From Aminobacter sp. J41 (GTDB lineage Bacteria; Pseudomonadota; Alphaproteobacteria; Rhizobiales; Rhizobiaceae), in NCBI RefSeq assembly GCF_000526635.1, contig NZ_JAGL01000030.1, positions 1 to 38,470 on the forward strand: a stretch of 38,470 nucleotides of DNA. Direction: 5' to 3'. The translations under genes and the position numbers were made by a program. Under the pieces are notes generated by a model that was given only the letters and a program-made list of their open reading frames with translations, had not been told where the DNA came from and searched no databases. Positions within the stretch are counted from its first letter, which is position 1. Each line of letters begins with the position of its first letter. Below, piece by piece: positions 14,902-22,698 of the stretch.

Positions 14902-16479
14902 ATGTCTCAGACCGCACTGCCGCGCGTCACCTATTCCAACATCCAGGCCGATTTTTCCGGCGTCCATGATCTGCTCGACACGGTGATCGCGAAGGTGCGC
15001 GCAGAACTCCTCGGTCAGACCTGGCCGCATCGCATTGGCGGCGAGGATCTTGCTGCAGGGGCGAGCTACGAAGCCTTCTCGCCTATCGACAACCGTATCC
15101 TGCTTGGCCGCTTCCACCGCGCAGACGCCGCGGTCGTCGAACGTGCCGTTGCCGCTGCCCGCACCGCTCAGAAATCGTGGGGCGCGATGCCGTGGCAGGA
15201 GCGCCTCGTTGCGATGCGCCGCTTTGCCGACCAGCTCGAAAAGGAAAAGTTCGAGCTCGCCGCCGCCTGTCTCATCGAGGTCGGCAAGTCGCGGCTTGAA
15301 GCAATGGGCGAGGCCGAGGAGGCGATCGACCTCGTGCGCTACTACGGCGCGCAGATGGAGGAAAACAACGGCTTTGTTCGCCCGCTTCAACGTGCGTTCG
15401 ATAATGAAGAGACCAGCGACCGGCTACGCCCCTACGGCGTCTTCGGCGTGATCGCGCCGTTCAACTTCCCGCTGGCACTGTCGGTCGGCATGCTGTCGAG
15501 CGCGCTGATCGCCGGCAACACGGTCGTCTACAAGCCGAGCGAGTTTGCGGGGCTGACGGGGGCCCTCATCATGCGGGCTGCCGATGCTGCCGGGCTTCCG
15601 GCCGGCGTTCTCAACATGATCTGCGGCGACGGCAGCACCGGACAGGCGATGGTCGATCATCCGGGCTTTGACGGCTTTGCCTTTACGGGCAGCCACAAGG
15701 TCGGCTCCGAGATGCTTCGGAAGGTCGCGAGCGGCGTCTTCAATCGCCCGGTGATCGCCGAGATGGGTGGCAAGAACCCGACTTATGTCGCCGCTTCCGC
15801 CGATGTCGAGCGCGCGGCGCAGGGCATGATGCGCTCGGCCTTCGGCCTCCAGGGCCAGAAGTGTTCGGCGGGCTCCAGAGTCTATGTCCATTCCAGCATT
15901 CGCGACGCCTTCGCTGACCGGCTGGTGGCGCTGACGAAGTCGATCCGCATAGGTGATCCTTGCGGCCGCGACATCTTCATGGGCCCGATCATCAACGAGG
16001 CAGCATTCCGCCGCTTCGAGAAGGCGAGCGCCGAAGCGGCGCGCGACGGACGCATCCTTGCGGGAGGCAACAGGCTCTCCGGCGGCATCTACGATCACGG
16101 CTTCTATGTCGAGCCAACCATCGTCGACAGCCTGCCGGCAGACCATGCGCTTCACCGCGACGAGCTGTTCCTGCCGTTCCTGACGGTTCAGGTCTTTGAC
16201 GACCTTGAAGCGGCTATCGCCGACGGCAATGCCGTCGCCTATGGCCTCACCGCAGGCTGCTATGCGAGCGACCAGGCCGAAATCGACCTCTTCCTCGACA
16301 GGGCACAGGCCGGCGCGCTCTACGTCAATCGCGCCAGCGGCGCAACGACCGGCGCATGGCCCGGCATCCAGACCTTCTGCGGCTGGAAAGGCTCGGGCCT
16401 GTCCGGCAAGGGCGGGCTCGGCCCCTTCTACCTGCCACAGTTCATGCGCGAGCAGAGCCATACGATCTGGAAGGATTGA
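14902..16479 (+). CDS. NAD-dependent aldehyde dehydrogenase, P5C dehydrogenase-like group
   Basis: A 525-residue aldehyde dehydrogenase. It shows GVIAPFNFPLALSVGM near residue 182 (cofactor-binding and oxyanion region), FTGSHKVGSEMLR near 260, EMGGKNPTYV with the general-base Glu near 288, and FGLQGQKCSAGSRVYVH with the nucleophilic Cys near 322. The QGQKCSA form and the ending GLGPFYLPQFMREQS resemble the 1-pyrroline-5-carboxylate dehydrogenase (RocA/PruA) branch more than GabD or benzaldehyde dehydrogenases. It lies 33 nt after the ligase gene and probably shares its mRNA. In this locus it could feed the ligase by oxidising an aldehyde to the acid, or oxidise an aldehyde released later. No proline dehydrogenase is present, so a proline role is not indicated. 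Confidence 0.88.
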   Translation: MSQTALPRVTYSNIQADFSGVHDLLDTVIAKVRAELLGQTWPHRIGGEDLAAGASYEAFSPIDNRILLGRFHRADAAVVERAVAAARTAQKSWGAMPWQERLVAMRRFADQLEKEKFELAAACLIEVGKSRLEAMGEAEEAIDLVRYYGAQMEENNGFVRPLQRAFDNEETSDRLRPYGVFGVIAPFNFPLALSVGMLSSALIAGNTVVYKPSEFAGLTGALIMRAADAAGLPAGVLNMICGDGSTGQAMVDHPGFDGFAFTGSHKVGSEMLRKVASGVFNRPVIAEMGGKNPTYVAASADVERAAQGMMRSAFGLQGQKCSAGSRVYVHSSIRDAFADRLVALTKSIRIGDPCGRDIFMGPIINEAAFRRFEKASAEAARDGRILAGGNRLSGGIYDHGFYVEPTIVDSLPADHALHRDELFLPFLTVQVFDDLEAAIADGNAVAYGLTAGCYASDQAEIDLFLDRAQAGALYVNRASGATTGAWPGIQTFCGWKGSGLSGKGGLGPFYLPQFMREQSHTIWKD

Positions 16480-16754
16480 ACCCAAAGACGGGCCGGCTTC
16501 TCGGACAGCATTTCAGCATCGTCGTTCCTCTCCGAGGAGCGGCGATTCTCTTTTGGTATGAGGTATTACGCCGACGAACGCCAACGTGACTGCTTCTGTA
16601 TACCGCGTGTCGAGTACGCCTCCGGTGGGGCTTTGGTTGGCCGCGGCGCGTACGAAGCACAGATGCGCCGTTCTCTTCAAGCAGTGCAGGGACTTTGGAC
16701 CCAGCGACCAGCCGGCTGAAGAAAACGGACCGAGCGTGCAACCGCATGCGCAGA

Positions 16755-16949
16755 GGTGAGCTGCTTGGCGCCTGTCTTGATGCCTTCCGCGACCGGCACC
16801 ATGTCGAGGCGGTTCGCCATCTGCAGCACGGCGTCGATCACCGCGGGCGCCTTGCCGTCATTCGCGCCGATCCGGTCGATGAACGATTTATCGACCTTGA
16901 TGACATCGGCGGTAAACTGCCATTTTTGAACTGCGGGGCGGGCCGACAC
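16755..16949 (-). pseudogene. Remnant of an EAL-domain (c-di-GMP phosphodiesterase-type) gene
   Basis: The minus-strand translation holds ADVIKVDKSFIDRI, then AVLQMANRLDMVPVAEGIKT. These match the conserved C-terminal half of EAL domains, usually D-x-IKID-x-SF and VAEGVET. Only about 55 residues survive. The upstream catalytic EAL motif and the C-terminal QGY-F-P end are absent, and the frame then runs into unrelated sequence. It is a dead fragment, marking an old deletion or rearrangement at this junction. Confidence 0.75.
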
Positions 16950-16951
16950 GA

Positions 16952-16965
16952 TTGACGAGCGTCAA
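16952..16965 (+). promoter_or_regulatory. FixK/FNR-type box upstream of the PNPOx-like gene
   Basis: TTGACGAGCGTCAA, perfect 5-bp arms TTGAC / GTCAA. It is about 160 nt before the ATG at 17119, leaving a leader of roughly 120 nt if activation is from position -41.5. Confidence 0.7.
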
Positions 16966-17118
16966 GGCCGCCGGATCAGAAGCGACGTTCACTATCCTTG
17001 CGCGCACTATCGAGTGACAATGGCAGCGGGCGTGTCGACTGCAGCGCCGGGCGGAGAGTCTTTAGCCGCCCGCGGCGAGAATTCGAGCTGCCACTACTCG
17101 GACAATGAAGAGGAGGCG

Positions 17119-17583
17119 ATGATGATCATCCGGGAACTGACCCACAATCAATGCATCAGCCTGATCGAGGCGAAGCGGGTGGCGCGGCTTGGCTGCTCGC
17201 TGGACGGCCAGCCCTATGTCGTCACCATCTTCTATGCCTATGCGGAAGGGCACGCCTATGCGTTCACTCTGCCGGGGCGCAAGCTCGACATCATGCGCGC
17301 GAACCCGAAGGTGGCGCTTCTGGTTGAGGAGACCGGCAGCGGGCGCAGCTGGAAGAGCGCGATGGCCGAAGGCAGCTTCGAGGAGCTGCCCGACCGGATC
17401 GGGCACAAGACGCTTCGAGAACGGGCGTGGACGCTGCTCAGCAAGTACTCGGACTGGTGGGAGCCGGGGGCGCTGAAACCCGAGCTACCCCCGGTGACGG
17501 ACCAGTCGCCGCATACCTTCTTCCGGATCCATATCGACCGGGTGACCGGGCGAGAGGCCATTGACGTCGAGGAACAACCCTAG
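17119..17583 (+). CDS. Pyridoxamine 5'-phosphate oxidase-like flavin-binding protein
   Basis: A 154-residue split-barrel protein. ECHINTRUE-like features of the PNPOx/FMN-binding family are IIRELTHNQCISLIEAKRVA, RLGCSLDGQPYVVTIFYAYA near residue 25, and the FMN-site-like LPGRKLDIMRANPKVALLVEE near residues 55-75. Such small proteins bind FMN, F420 or haem, and many are of unknown function; several are induced under oxygen limitation. AGGAGG stands just before the ATG pair at 17119/17122, which rules out the longer upstream frame. The stop codon overlaps that of the convergent stress protein gene in a shared CTAG. A FixK-type box lies upstream. Redox or nitric-oxide-related chemistry at low oxygen is a plausible role, not shown. 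Confidence 0.82.
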   Translation: MMIIRELTHNQCISLIEAKRVARLGCSLDGQPYVVTIFYAYAEGHAYAFTLPGRKLDIMRANPKVALLVEETGSGRSWKSAMAEGSFEELPDRIGHKTLRERAWTLLSKYSDWWEPGALKPELPPVTDQSPHTFFRIHIDRVTGREAIDVEEQP

Positions 17584-18419
17584 CGGGCAAGGAAGGTCGG
17601 CAGCGCCGGCGCTTCCAGCATCGACCTGGTGACGCCGCCAAAGATCTTCTCGCGCATGCGGGAATGGCCGTACGCGCCCATGACCAGCATGTCCGCGCCC
17701 ACATCGCGCGTATAGCGGCGGATGATGTCCGCAACCGGCTTGCCCAGGCTTGGCAGCCGTTCGACCGTCGTCTTGACGCCGTGGCGGGCGAGATACCGGG
17801 CAGCATCCGCGCCTGGCTCGGCGCCATGGCCGTTCTCGCCCTCGCGCGGATCGACCAGCAGCAGGCGCACGTCCTCGGCGGCGACGAGGATCTGAAGCGC
17901 TTCGCGCACGGCACGTGCGGCCTCGACCCGCGCGTCCCAGCCAATCACGACGCGCTTCGGATTCAGAGTCGCATTGGCATCCTTCGGGAGGATCAGCAGC
18001 GGGCGGCCGGACGCAAACAGCGCGCCCTCGAGCGCCTTCGGGCCGAGCTCTTCCGAGCCAAGCGTCTCCGGGCCAAGCACGGTGAGGTCGGCATAGCGGG
18101 CGCGGCGGCCGATTGCTTCGTCGGCAAAGGCGACTTCGGTAAAAGCGGTCGCTACATCCGACGAGATCCGCTTGCTGGCGAGGAATTCGGTGATGGCCCG
18201 TGCTCGGTCGGCCACACGCTTCTCGTCATTTCCGCGCTCCTGCACCCAGGCGTCCGACACCACCGCGGCCGTGTAGAGGCCGACGGGCGGAGGGGAGGCC
18301 ATCCCCACCACCAGGACGGCAAGATGTGCTCCGGCGCTTTCGCACATGTCGGCCGCGTGCCTGAGGTCGTCGAATTCCTGGTCTGGGCCGGTGACTGTGA
18401 GGATCGTCCTGAACGTCAT
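17580..18419 (-). CDS. Tandem universal stress protein (UspA family)
   Basis: A 279-residue protein with two Usp domains. Domain 1 (about 1-145) ends with ARYADLTVLGPE and a degenerate nucleotide loop. Domain 2 (about 150-279) keeps the full C-terminal ATP-binding pattern: DMLVMGAYGHSRMREKIFGG then VTRSML, matching G-2x-G-9x-G-S/T. Usp proteins bind ATP or AMP and help cells persist in growth arrest or low oxygen; tandem forms are common in FNR- or DosR-type regulons. A FixK-like box (18487-18500) lies about 70 nt upstream of the ATG, the right distance for activation. It is convergent with the PNPOx-like gene and shares the CTAG stop overlap with it. Confidence 0.9.
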   Translation of the reverse strand: MTFRTILTVTGPDQEFDDLRHAADMCESAGAHLAVLVVGMASPPPVGLYTAAVVSDAWVQERGNDEKRVADRARAITEFLASKRISSDVATAFTEVAFADEAIGRRARYADLTVLGPETLGSEELGPKALEGALFASGRPLLILPKDANATLNPKRVVIGWDARVEAARAVREALQILVAAEDVRLLLVDPREGENGHGAEPGADAARYLARHGVKTTVERLPSLGKPVADIIRRYTRDVGADMLVMGAYGHSRMREKIFGGVTRSMLEAPALPTFLAR

Positions 18420-18486
18420 TTGAGCCTCCGTTAGCGCTCATACTGGCTTCTGCGAAGACAAATATGCGCGGTGATGCGGATTTGCT

Positions 18487-18500
18487 TTGCGTTACGTCAA
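18487..18500 (-). promoter_or_regulatory. FixK-type box upstream of the universal stress protein gene
   Basis: TTGCGTTACGTCAA. One arm is GTCAA; the other is TTGCG, tolerated in rhizobial FixK sites. Its centre is about 75 nt from the ATG at 18419. Confidence 0.55.
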
Positions 18501-18566
18501 TGAGTTTCCCCGGAAATGTGTAAACGGGAGACGAGCTTGTCACCCCCTTCCTGGCAGCCTGCCGTG

Positions 18567-18580
18567 TTGTCGTGGATCAA
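18567..18580 (+). promoter_or_regulatory. Possible FixK/FNR-type box upstream of the P-type ATPase gene
   Basis: TTGTCGTGGATCAA has the ATCAA half-site of the FNR consensus and a weaker TTGTC arm. It lies about 155 nt before the ATG at 18730. It is the weakest member of the box set. The rest of the 310-bp intergenic region shows nothing else I recognise. Confidence 0.4.
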
Positions 18581-18729
18581 TGCGGCGGAGTAACAATTCG
18601 CCTAAGGCCGCCTAGAACGTATTCACTTTCCCCGGCCGGATAACTGCCGCTCGGGCGGGCCAGATAGAAGAATGTGGCATCTGCGCGGCCGATGCCGCGA
18701 AACGCATACTGCCGAGCAAGGGGCGCATC

Positions 18730-20613
18730 ATGTCAGAAACAATATTTCGGCGGGCCCTCGCATTTCTTGCATTCGCGACGCTGTGCCTTGGCCTGCTTAT
18801 CTCGGCCGGCTGGGTGCCGGCTTGGGGCGGCATGACCACCACCGTTGTCTGGACGGCAGGCACTGTGCCGGTGATCGTCGTTCTGGTCGTTTCGATCGTG
18901 CGGGACTTTCTCATCGGGCGAGTTGGTGTTGACGCGATCGCGCTCGTGTCGATGACGGCCGCGCTGCTGCTGGGCGAACCGCTGGCGGCCGTAGTCGTGG
19001 CGCTGATGTATTCGGGCGGCACGCTGCTCGAGGATTTCGCTCGTGGCCGTGCCGAGCGTGACCTGCGGGCGCTGCAGGACCGCTCGCCGCGCACGGCGCA
19101 CCGACGCCGCAACGGTCAGCTGGAAACGGTGCAGGTTGCTAAGGTCGAGATCGACGACGAACTGATCGTGCAGGCGGGAGAGCTTGTGCCGGTCGATGGC
19201 GAGCTTCTTGATCCCGAGGCAAGGCTGGATGAATCCGCGCTTACGGGCGAGCCGCTGCCTGTCACCCGTCACGCCGGGCAGGTTCTGCGCAGCGGAATCG
19301 TCAACGCGGGAGACGCCTTCGCGATCCGGGCAACGGCGCGTGCCGAACAAAGCACTTATGCGGGCATCATTCGGCTGGTCGAAGCTGCTCAGACTGCACG
19401 GGCTCCGTTTACACGTATGGCTGACAGGTTCGCGCTCCTCCTCCTGCCGGTCGCGCTGCTGGTTGCGGGCGCGGCTTGGTGGTGGTCCGGCGATCCGCTG
19501 CGCGCCCTTGCGGTGTTGGTTGTGGCGACGCCGTGCCCGCTGATCCTTGCGGCACCCGTTGCCTTTATCGGCGGCATTTCGCGCGCGGCCCGGTTTGGCG
19601 TCCTGATGAAAGGAAGCCAGACCATTGAGGCGCTGGCCAAGGTCAGGACCGCCATCTTCGACAAGACCGGAACGCTGACGCTGGGAGGCGCCGAACTGCT
19701 CGAAGCGGAGTACGCGCCGGGGGTCGACGAGGACGAGGCGTGGATGCTGGCAGCGTCGCTCGAGCAAGTCTCGAACCATGTGGTTGCAGGCGCCATCACC
19801 CATCTTGCCCGCACCAAAAACCTTGTGCTGCCGACGCCCGACAACGTCAGCGAGACGCGTGGGGCCGGGCTGTCAGGAATGGTCACAGGTCGCCGCGTCA
19901 GAGTCGGGTCGCGCGACTATCTCCTCAATGGCAACAGCCTGCCCGGCTGGTGCGCGGCGAGCGAGGAGCGCTATCGCGACGAGGCGGTCCTGCGCGTCTA
20001 TGTTGAGGTCGACGGCAAGGTTTCGGCGATATTCACCTTCGGCGATGCGCTTCGCCCGGATACGGCACAGACGCTTCGGCGCCTGCACGAACTCGGTATA
20101 TCGCGCATGGTGCTGCTGACCGGCGACGTCGCGGACGCTGCCACGCGCATGTCGGCCGCGCTGCCGCTCGATCGCGTCGTGGCGCAGGCGTCGCCAGAAA
20201 CTAAGGTCAATGTGGTTCGTGAGGAACTGGCACAGCAGCCGGTCATGATGGTCGGCGACGGCATCAACGATGCCCCGGCGCTCGCCACTGCGACGGTCGG
20301 CGTGGCGATGGGCGCGCGGGGCGCAACCGCATCCTCGCAGGCCGCTGACGTGGTCATCCTGCCGGACAGGCTTTACCCCGTGGCGGAAGCCTTCGGGATC
20401 GCGCATCGCACGCTCCGCATCGCGTTGCAGAGCGTAATCGCCGGGTTGGCATTGTCGGGCCTCGGCATGGCAGCCGCAGCTGCCGGGTATCTCACGCCGG
20501 TGCAGGGCGCGCTCATGCAGGAAGGCATTGACCTTGCAGTGATCCTCAATGCGCTGCGGGCCCTGCGCGCGCCAGGTGACACGCGAAAGACTGACGCGTT
20601 AGCTTCGCATTAG
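18730..20613 (+). CDS. P1B-type heavy-metal translocating ATPase with a TPC motif
   Basis: A 627-residue ion pump without an N-terminal metal-binding domain. It has paired N-terminal helices, the actuator loop LTGEP (171-175), the transmembrane motif VVATPCPLILAAP (Thr-Pro-Cys-Pro at 267-270), phosphorylation site DKTGTLT (311-317) and hinge MVGDGINDAPAL near 510. The metal-site motif is TPC, not the CPC of copper and zinc pumps; TPC is described for the P1B-5 group linked to nickel or iron. The nucleotide-domain HP motif reads SNHVVAGAI, so the usual proline is replaced. Cargo is therefore uncertain. The gene is followed 49 nt later by a small cytochrome c gene and is preceded by a weak FixK-type box. 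Export of a metal at low oxygen is a reasonable guess. Confidence 0.85.
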   Translation: MSETIFRRALAFLAFATLCLGLLISAGWVPAWGGMTTTVVWTAGTVPVIVVLVVSIVRDFLIGRVGVDAIALVSMTAALLLGEPLAAVVVALMYSGGTLLEDFARGRAERDLRALQDRSPRTAHRRRNGQLETVQVAKVEIDDELIVQAGELVPVDGELLDPEARLDESALTGEPLPVTRHAGQVLRSGIVNAGDAFAIRATARAEQSTYAGIIRLVEAAQTARAPFTRMADRFALLLLPVALLVAGAAWWWSGDPLRALAVLVVATPCPLILAAPVAFIGGISRAARFGVLMKGSQTIEALAKVRTAIFDKTGTLTLGGAELLEAEYAPGVDEDEAWMLAASLEQVSNHVVAGAITHLARTKNLVLPTPDNVSETRGAGLSGMVTGRRVRVGSRDYLLNGNSLPGWCAASEERYRDEAVLRVYVEVDGKVSAIFTFGDALRPDTAQTLRRLHELGISRMVLLTGDVADAATRMSAALPLDRVVAQASPETKVNVVREELAQQPVMMVGDGINDAPALATATVGVAMGARGATASSQAADVVILPDRLYPVAEAFGIAHRTLRIALQSVIAGLALSGLGMAAAAAGYLTPVQGALMQEGIDLAVILNALRALRAPGDTRKTDALASH

Positions 20614-20662
20614 CGCGGTGCATGTTTCGTAGGCCGTAGAGTTCGAATCCGAGGAGATTGCC

Positions 20663-20986
20663 ATGTGGCGACGCGTAATCCTGATGATGGCCGCTACGGC
20701 GGGGCCGGCCGCTGCGGATGATGCCGTCGAAAGCGCCTTTCGCGGCCGCCGCATCGCCGAGGCGAACTGCGCGGAGTGCCACGCCATCACCCAGATCGAT
20801 GAAAGTCCGCTGAAGGAGGCCCCGCCGTTCCGGGAAATTCCGGCAAGGATTCCTGCTGATGCGCTCGCGAAGATGCTGGAGGGCGCCGTGTTCAAGAAGC
20901 ACGCCGTGATGCCGGACTTTGAGCCCGATCCGCAGCAGGCCGCTGATCTCGTGACCTTCATGCGCGACATTGCCGGTTCCCAGTGA
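20663..20986 (+). CDS. Small c-type cytochrome, periplasmic
   Basis: A 107-residue protein with a short signal peptide (cleavage after GPAAA, near residue 18). One haem-binding motif CAECH lies at residues 36-40, and Met83 in AVMPDF is the likely axial ligand. The mature protein of about 88 residues is a class I mono-haem cytochrome. GAGGAG stands 7 nt before the ATG. It follows the metal ATPase gene closely and may be co-transcribed. Such cytochromes pass electrons in the periplasm; the partner is not visible here, because no oxidase genes are in the window. Confidence 0.85.
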   Translation: MWRRVILMMAATAGPAAADDAVESAFRGRRIAEANCAECHAITQIDESPLKEAPPFREIPARIPADALAKMLEGAVFKKHAVMPDFEPDPQQAADLVTFMRDIAGSQ

Positions 20987-20993
20987 AACAACC

Positions 20994-21010
20994 GGGTCAG
21001 GTCCTGACCC
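20994..21010 (+). terminator. Palindromic hairpin after the cytochrome gene
   Basis: GGGTCAGG T CCTGACCC, 8-bp perfect arms starting 8 nt after the stop. No T-run follows, so it may be Rho-dependent-associated or an mRNA-stabilising hairpin. Confidence 0.5.
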
Positions 21011-21087
21011 AGCGTAGCTTGCTTCCTGAACCGAATAGCGCAGTTCCACAGCGTGGATACTGTGAAAGCAGCAAGTAGTTCGGCCAG

Positions 21088-21101
21088 TTGACGAAGGTCA
21101 A
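21088..21101 (+). promoter_or_regulatory. FixK/FNR-type box upstream of 21157/21292
   Basis: TTGACGAAGGTCAA, perfect 5-bp arms. Activation from -41.5 would place a start site near 21136, shortly before a small frame at 21157 and about 155 nt before the gene at 21292. Confidence 0.7.
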
Positions 21102-21156
21102 TTCGGCACCCCGTTCGCAGGAGTATGCGACACGCGCGCGGCGAGGGGGCAGTGAC

Positions 21157-21267
21157 ATGATTCATCAGCACAGGCAGGAACGAGGCACCACATATGTGAG
21201 CGTCTGGACGGTCTCACCCGACCGTTCTCCCGGAACCGCGCCGGCAAGCATTCGCAAGAATGCCTGA
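21157..21267 (+). CDS. Possible small protein (36 aa) behind a FixK box
   Basis: ATG at 21157 opens a 36-codon frame (MIHQHRQERGTTYVSVWT, then a Pro/Ser-rich tail ending RKNA) that closes 24 nt before the next gene. A GAGGGGG stretch lies about 8 nt before the ATG. It is placed exactly where a FixK-activated transcript would begin. I do not recognise the sequence, and it could be untranslated leader. Confidence 0.3.
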   Translation: MIHQHRQERGTTYVSVWTVSPDRSPGTAPASIRKNA

Positions 21268-21291
21268 ACTACCAGCGTTTCCCCCACGAAG

Positions 21292-21591
21292 ATGCTAGAT
21301 CACACGAACCCCTGGACTGAACCGGAAGGCGCGTTGCACGACGAAGCACCGATGCCGGCCGATTTGCGCGTTGCCTATCTCGGCGAGCGCACATGGCAGG
21401 TAGCTCCATCCTCTGAGCGCGGCCGCGCGCTTGTGGCCGTCTACGCGGTCTATGAAATTCACCAGGAGATCCGGCCGCTTGATACGGGGATCTTTCTCGA
21501 CCTGCGGGAGGTGAACCGGATCGCGGCTTCGGCTCGCAAACGGGGCTTCGTCATCGAGTTTTCCGGTCGCAACGAGGTCATGTTCCTCTGA
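21292..21591 (+). CDS. Hypothetical protein, 99 aa
   Basis: I do not recognise this family. The 99-residue product is soluble and mildly acidic, with an ordered-looking core ([53 protein letters not shown]) and an [14 protein letters not shown] end. There is no signal peptide or membrane segment. No convincing ribosome binding site precedes the ATG, which fits coupling to an upstream small frame or an unusual start. It lies between a FixK-type box (21088) and another one (21615) that serves the ornithine transcarbamylase gene, so it probably belongs to the low-oxygen gene set. Confidence 0.6.
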   Translation: MLDHTNPWTEPEGALHDEAPMPADLRVAYLGERTWQVAPSSERGRALVAVYAVYEIHQEIRPLDTGIFLDLREVNRIAASARKRGFVIEFSGRNEVMFL

Positions 21592-21614
21592 AGGCCGAAC
21601 ACCGCAGCGCAATT

Positions 21615-21628
21615 TTGACGGCCGTCAA
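21615..21628 (+). promoter_or_regulatory. FixK/FNR-type box upstream of arcB
   Basis: TTGACGGCCGTCAA, a perfect 14-bp palindrome. Its centre is about 73 nt before the arcB ATG, leaving a leader of about 30 nt if activation is from -41.5. Confidence 0.8.
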
Positions 21629-21694
21629 GGCAGGTCCAGCAGCCATGGCCCACTCTTCCAAAACACCCGATTGGAACGAGCGAGGACCAGATCG

Positions 21695-22696
21695 ATGCCT
21701 GTCAACCTCCACGGCCGCAACGTACTGAGCCTGAACGATTTCTCCGGTGATGAGATCCGGTACCTGCTGCGGCTGGCGGCCGATCTTAAGGCGGCGAAGC
21801 GGGCCGGCAACGAGGTGCCGCGGCTCGCGCGCAAGAACATCGCCCTGATCTTCGAAAAGGACTCGACGCGCACCCGCTCCGGCTTCGAGGTCGCGGCCTA
21901 CGACCAGGGTGCGCATGTGACCTATCTCGGCCCGTCCGGCAGCCATATCGGCCACAAGGAATCGATCAGGGACACGGCCCGGGTGCTCGATCGGATGTAC
22001 GACGCGATCGAGTACCGTGGCTTCTCGCAGCATCAGGTCGAGTTGCTGGCCGCCTATTCCAGCGTGCCGGTCTACAATGGCCTCACCGACGAGGCGCATC
22101 CGACCCAGATCCTCGCCGACTTCATGACCATGCGTGAATTCACGCACAAGCATCTGTCAGACACTGTCGTCACCTTCGTCGGCGACGGAAGGGACAATGT
22201 GGCGAGGTCTCTGGCGATCGGCGCTGCCAAGGTTGGCATGGACATGCGCATCGCCTCGCCGCGCGCGCTTTGGCCGGACACCGAGTTCTGCTCGCATGTC
22301 CGGCGTCTGGCGGAGCGCAGCGGCGGCAAGTTCCGGCTGGACGATGACGTCGAGTCCTGTGTGCGCGGCGCGGACTTCATCTACACGGACGTCTGGCTGT
22401 CGATGGGCGAGAACGAGAGCGCTTGGGGCGAGCGCATCGAACTGCTGCTGCCCTACCGGGTGACGCGCCAGCTGATGGCCGCGACCAGCAACCCGCACAC
22501 GAAGTTCATGCACTGCCTGCCCGCCTTCCATGATACCGAGACTGAGGTTGGCCGGCGCATTGACAGCGAGTTTGGGATCGACTGCATGGAGGTCGAGGAC
22601 GCGGTGTTCGAGTCGGAAGCCTCGATCGTCTTCGATCAGGCCGAGAACCGCATGCACACCATCAAGGCGATCCTCGTCGCCACCATCGGTAACTGA
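21695..22696 (+). CDS. arcB: Ornithine carbamoyltransferase, catabolic (arginine deiminase pathway)
   Basis: A 333-residue transcarbamylase. The carbamoyl-phosphate loop is [15 protein letters not shown] near residue 54. [20 protein letters not shown] and [20 protein letters not shown] follow. The ornithine-site segment is [16 protein letters not shown] near 270. In the deiminase pathway the enzyme works in reverse, phosphorolysing citrulline to ornithine and carbamoyl phosphate. The catabolic assignment rests on context: carbamate kinase begins 2 nt downstream, and arginine deiminase and a transporter lie at 29-32 kb. A perfect FixK-type box precedes it. The ATG at 21695 is preferred to an upstream TTG. 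Confidence 0.93.
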   Translation: MPVNLHGRNVLSLNDFSGDEIRYLLRLAADLKAAKRAGNEVPRLARKNIALIFEKDSTRTRSGFEVAAYDQGAHVTYLGPSGSHIGHKESIRDTARVLDRMYDAIEYRGFSQHQVELLAAYSSVPVYNGLTDEAHPTQILADFMTMREFTHKHLSDTVVTFVGDGRDNVARSLAIGAAKVGMDMRIASPRALWPDTEFCSHVRRLAERSGGKFRLDDDVESCVRGADFIYTDVWLSMGENESAWGERIELLLPYRVTRQLMAATSNPHTKFMHCLPAFHDTETEVGRRIDSEFGIDCMEVEDAVFESEASIVFDQAENRMHTIKAILVATIGN

Positions 22697-22698
22697 CG

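Larger units (their letters stand above)
16480..17118. other. Junction region without an intact gene
   Basis: About 640 bases separate the catabolic locus from the stress island. They hold a minus-strand EAL-domain remnant and one FixK-type palindrome, each listed separately. I see no terminator with a T-run, no tRNA and no insertion sequence. Confidence 0.6.

Noticed and set aside
14902-16479. Naming the aldehyde dehydrogenase pruA/rocA
   Set aside because: It resembles that branch, but there is no proline or arginine-to-glutamate gene nearby and it sits in a CoA-ligase operon.
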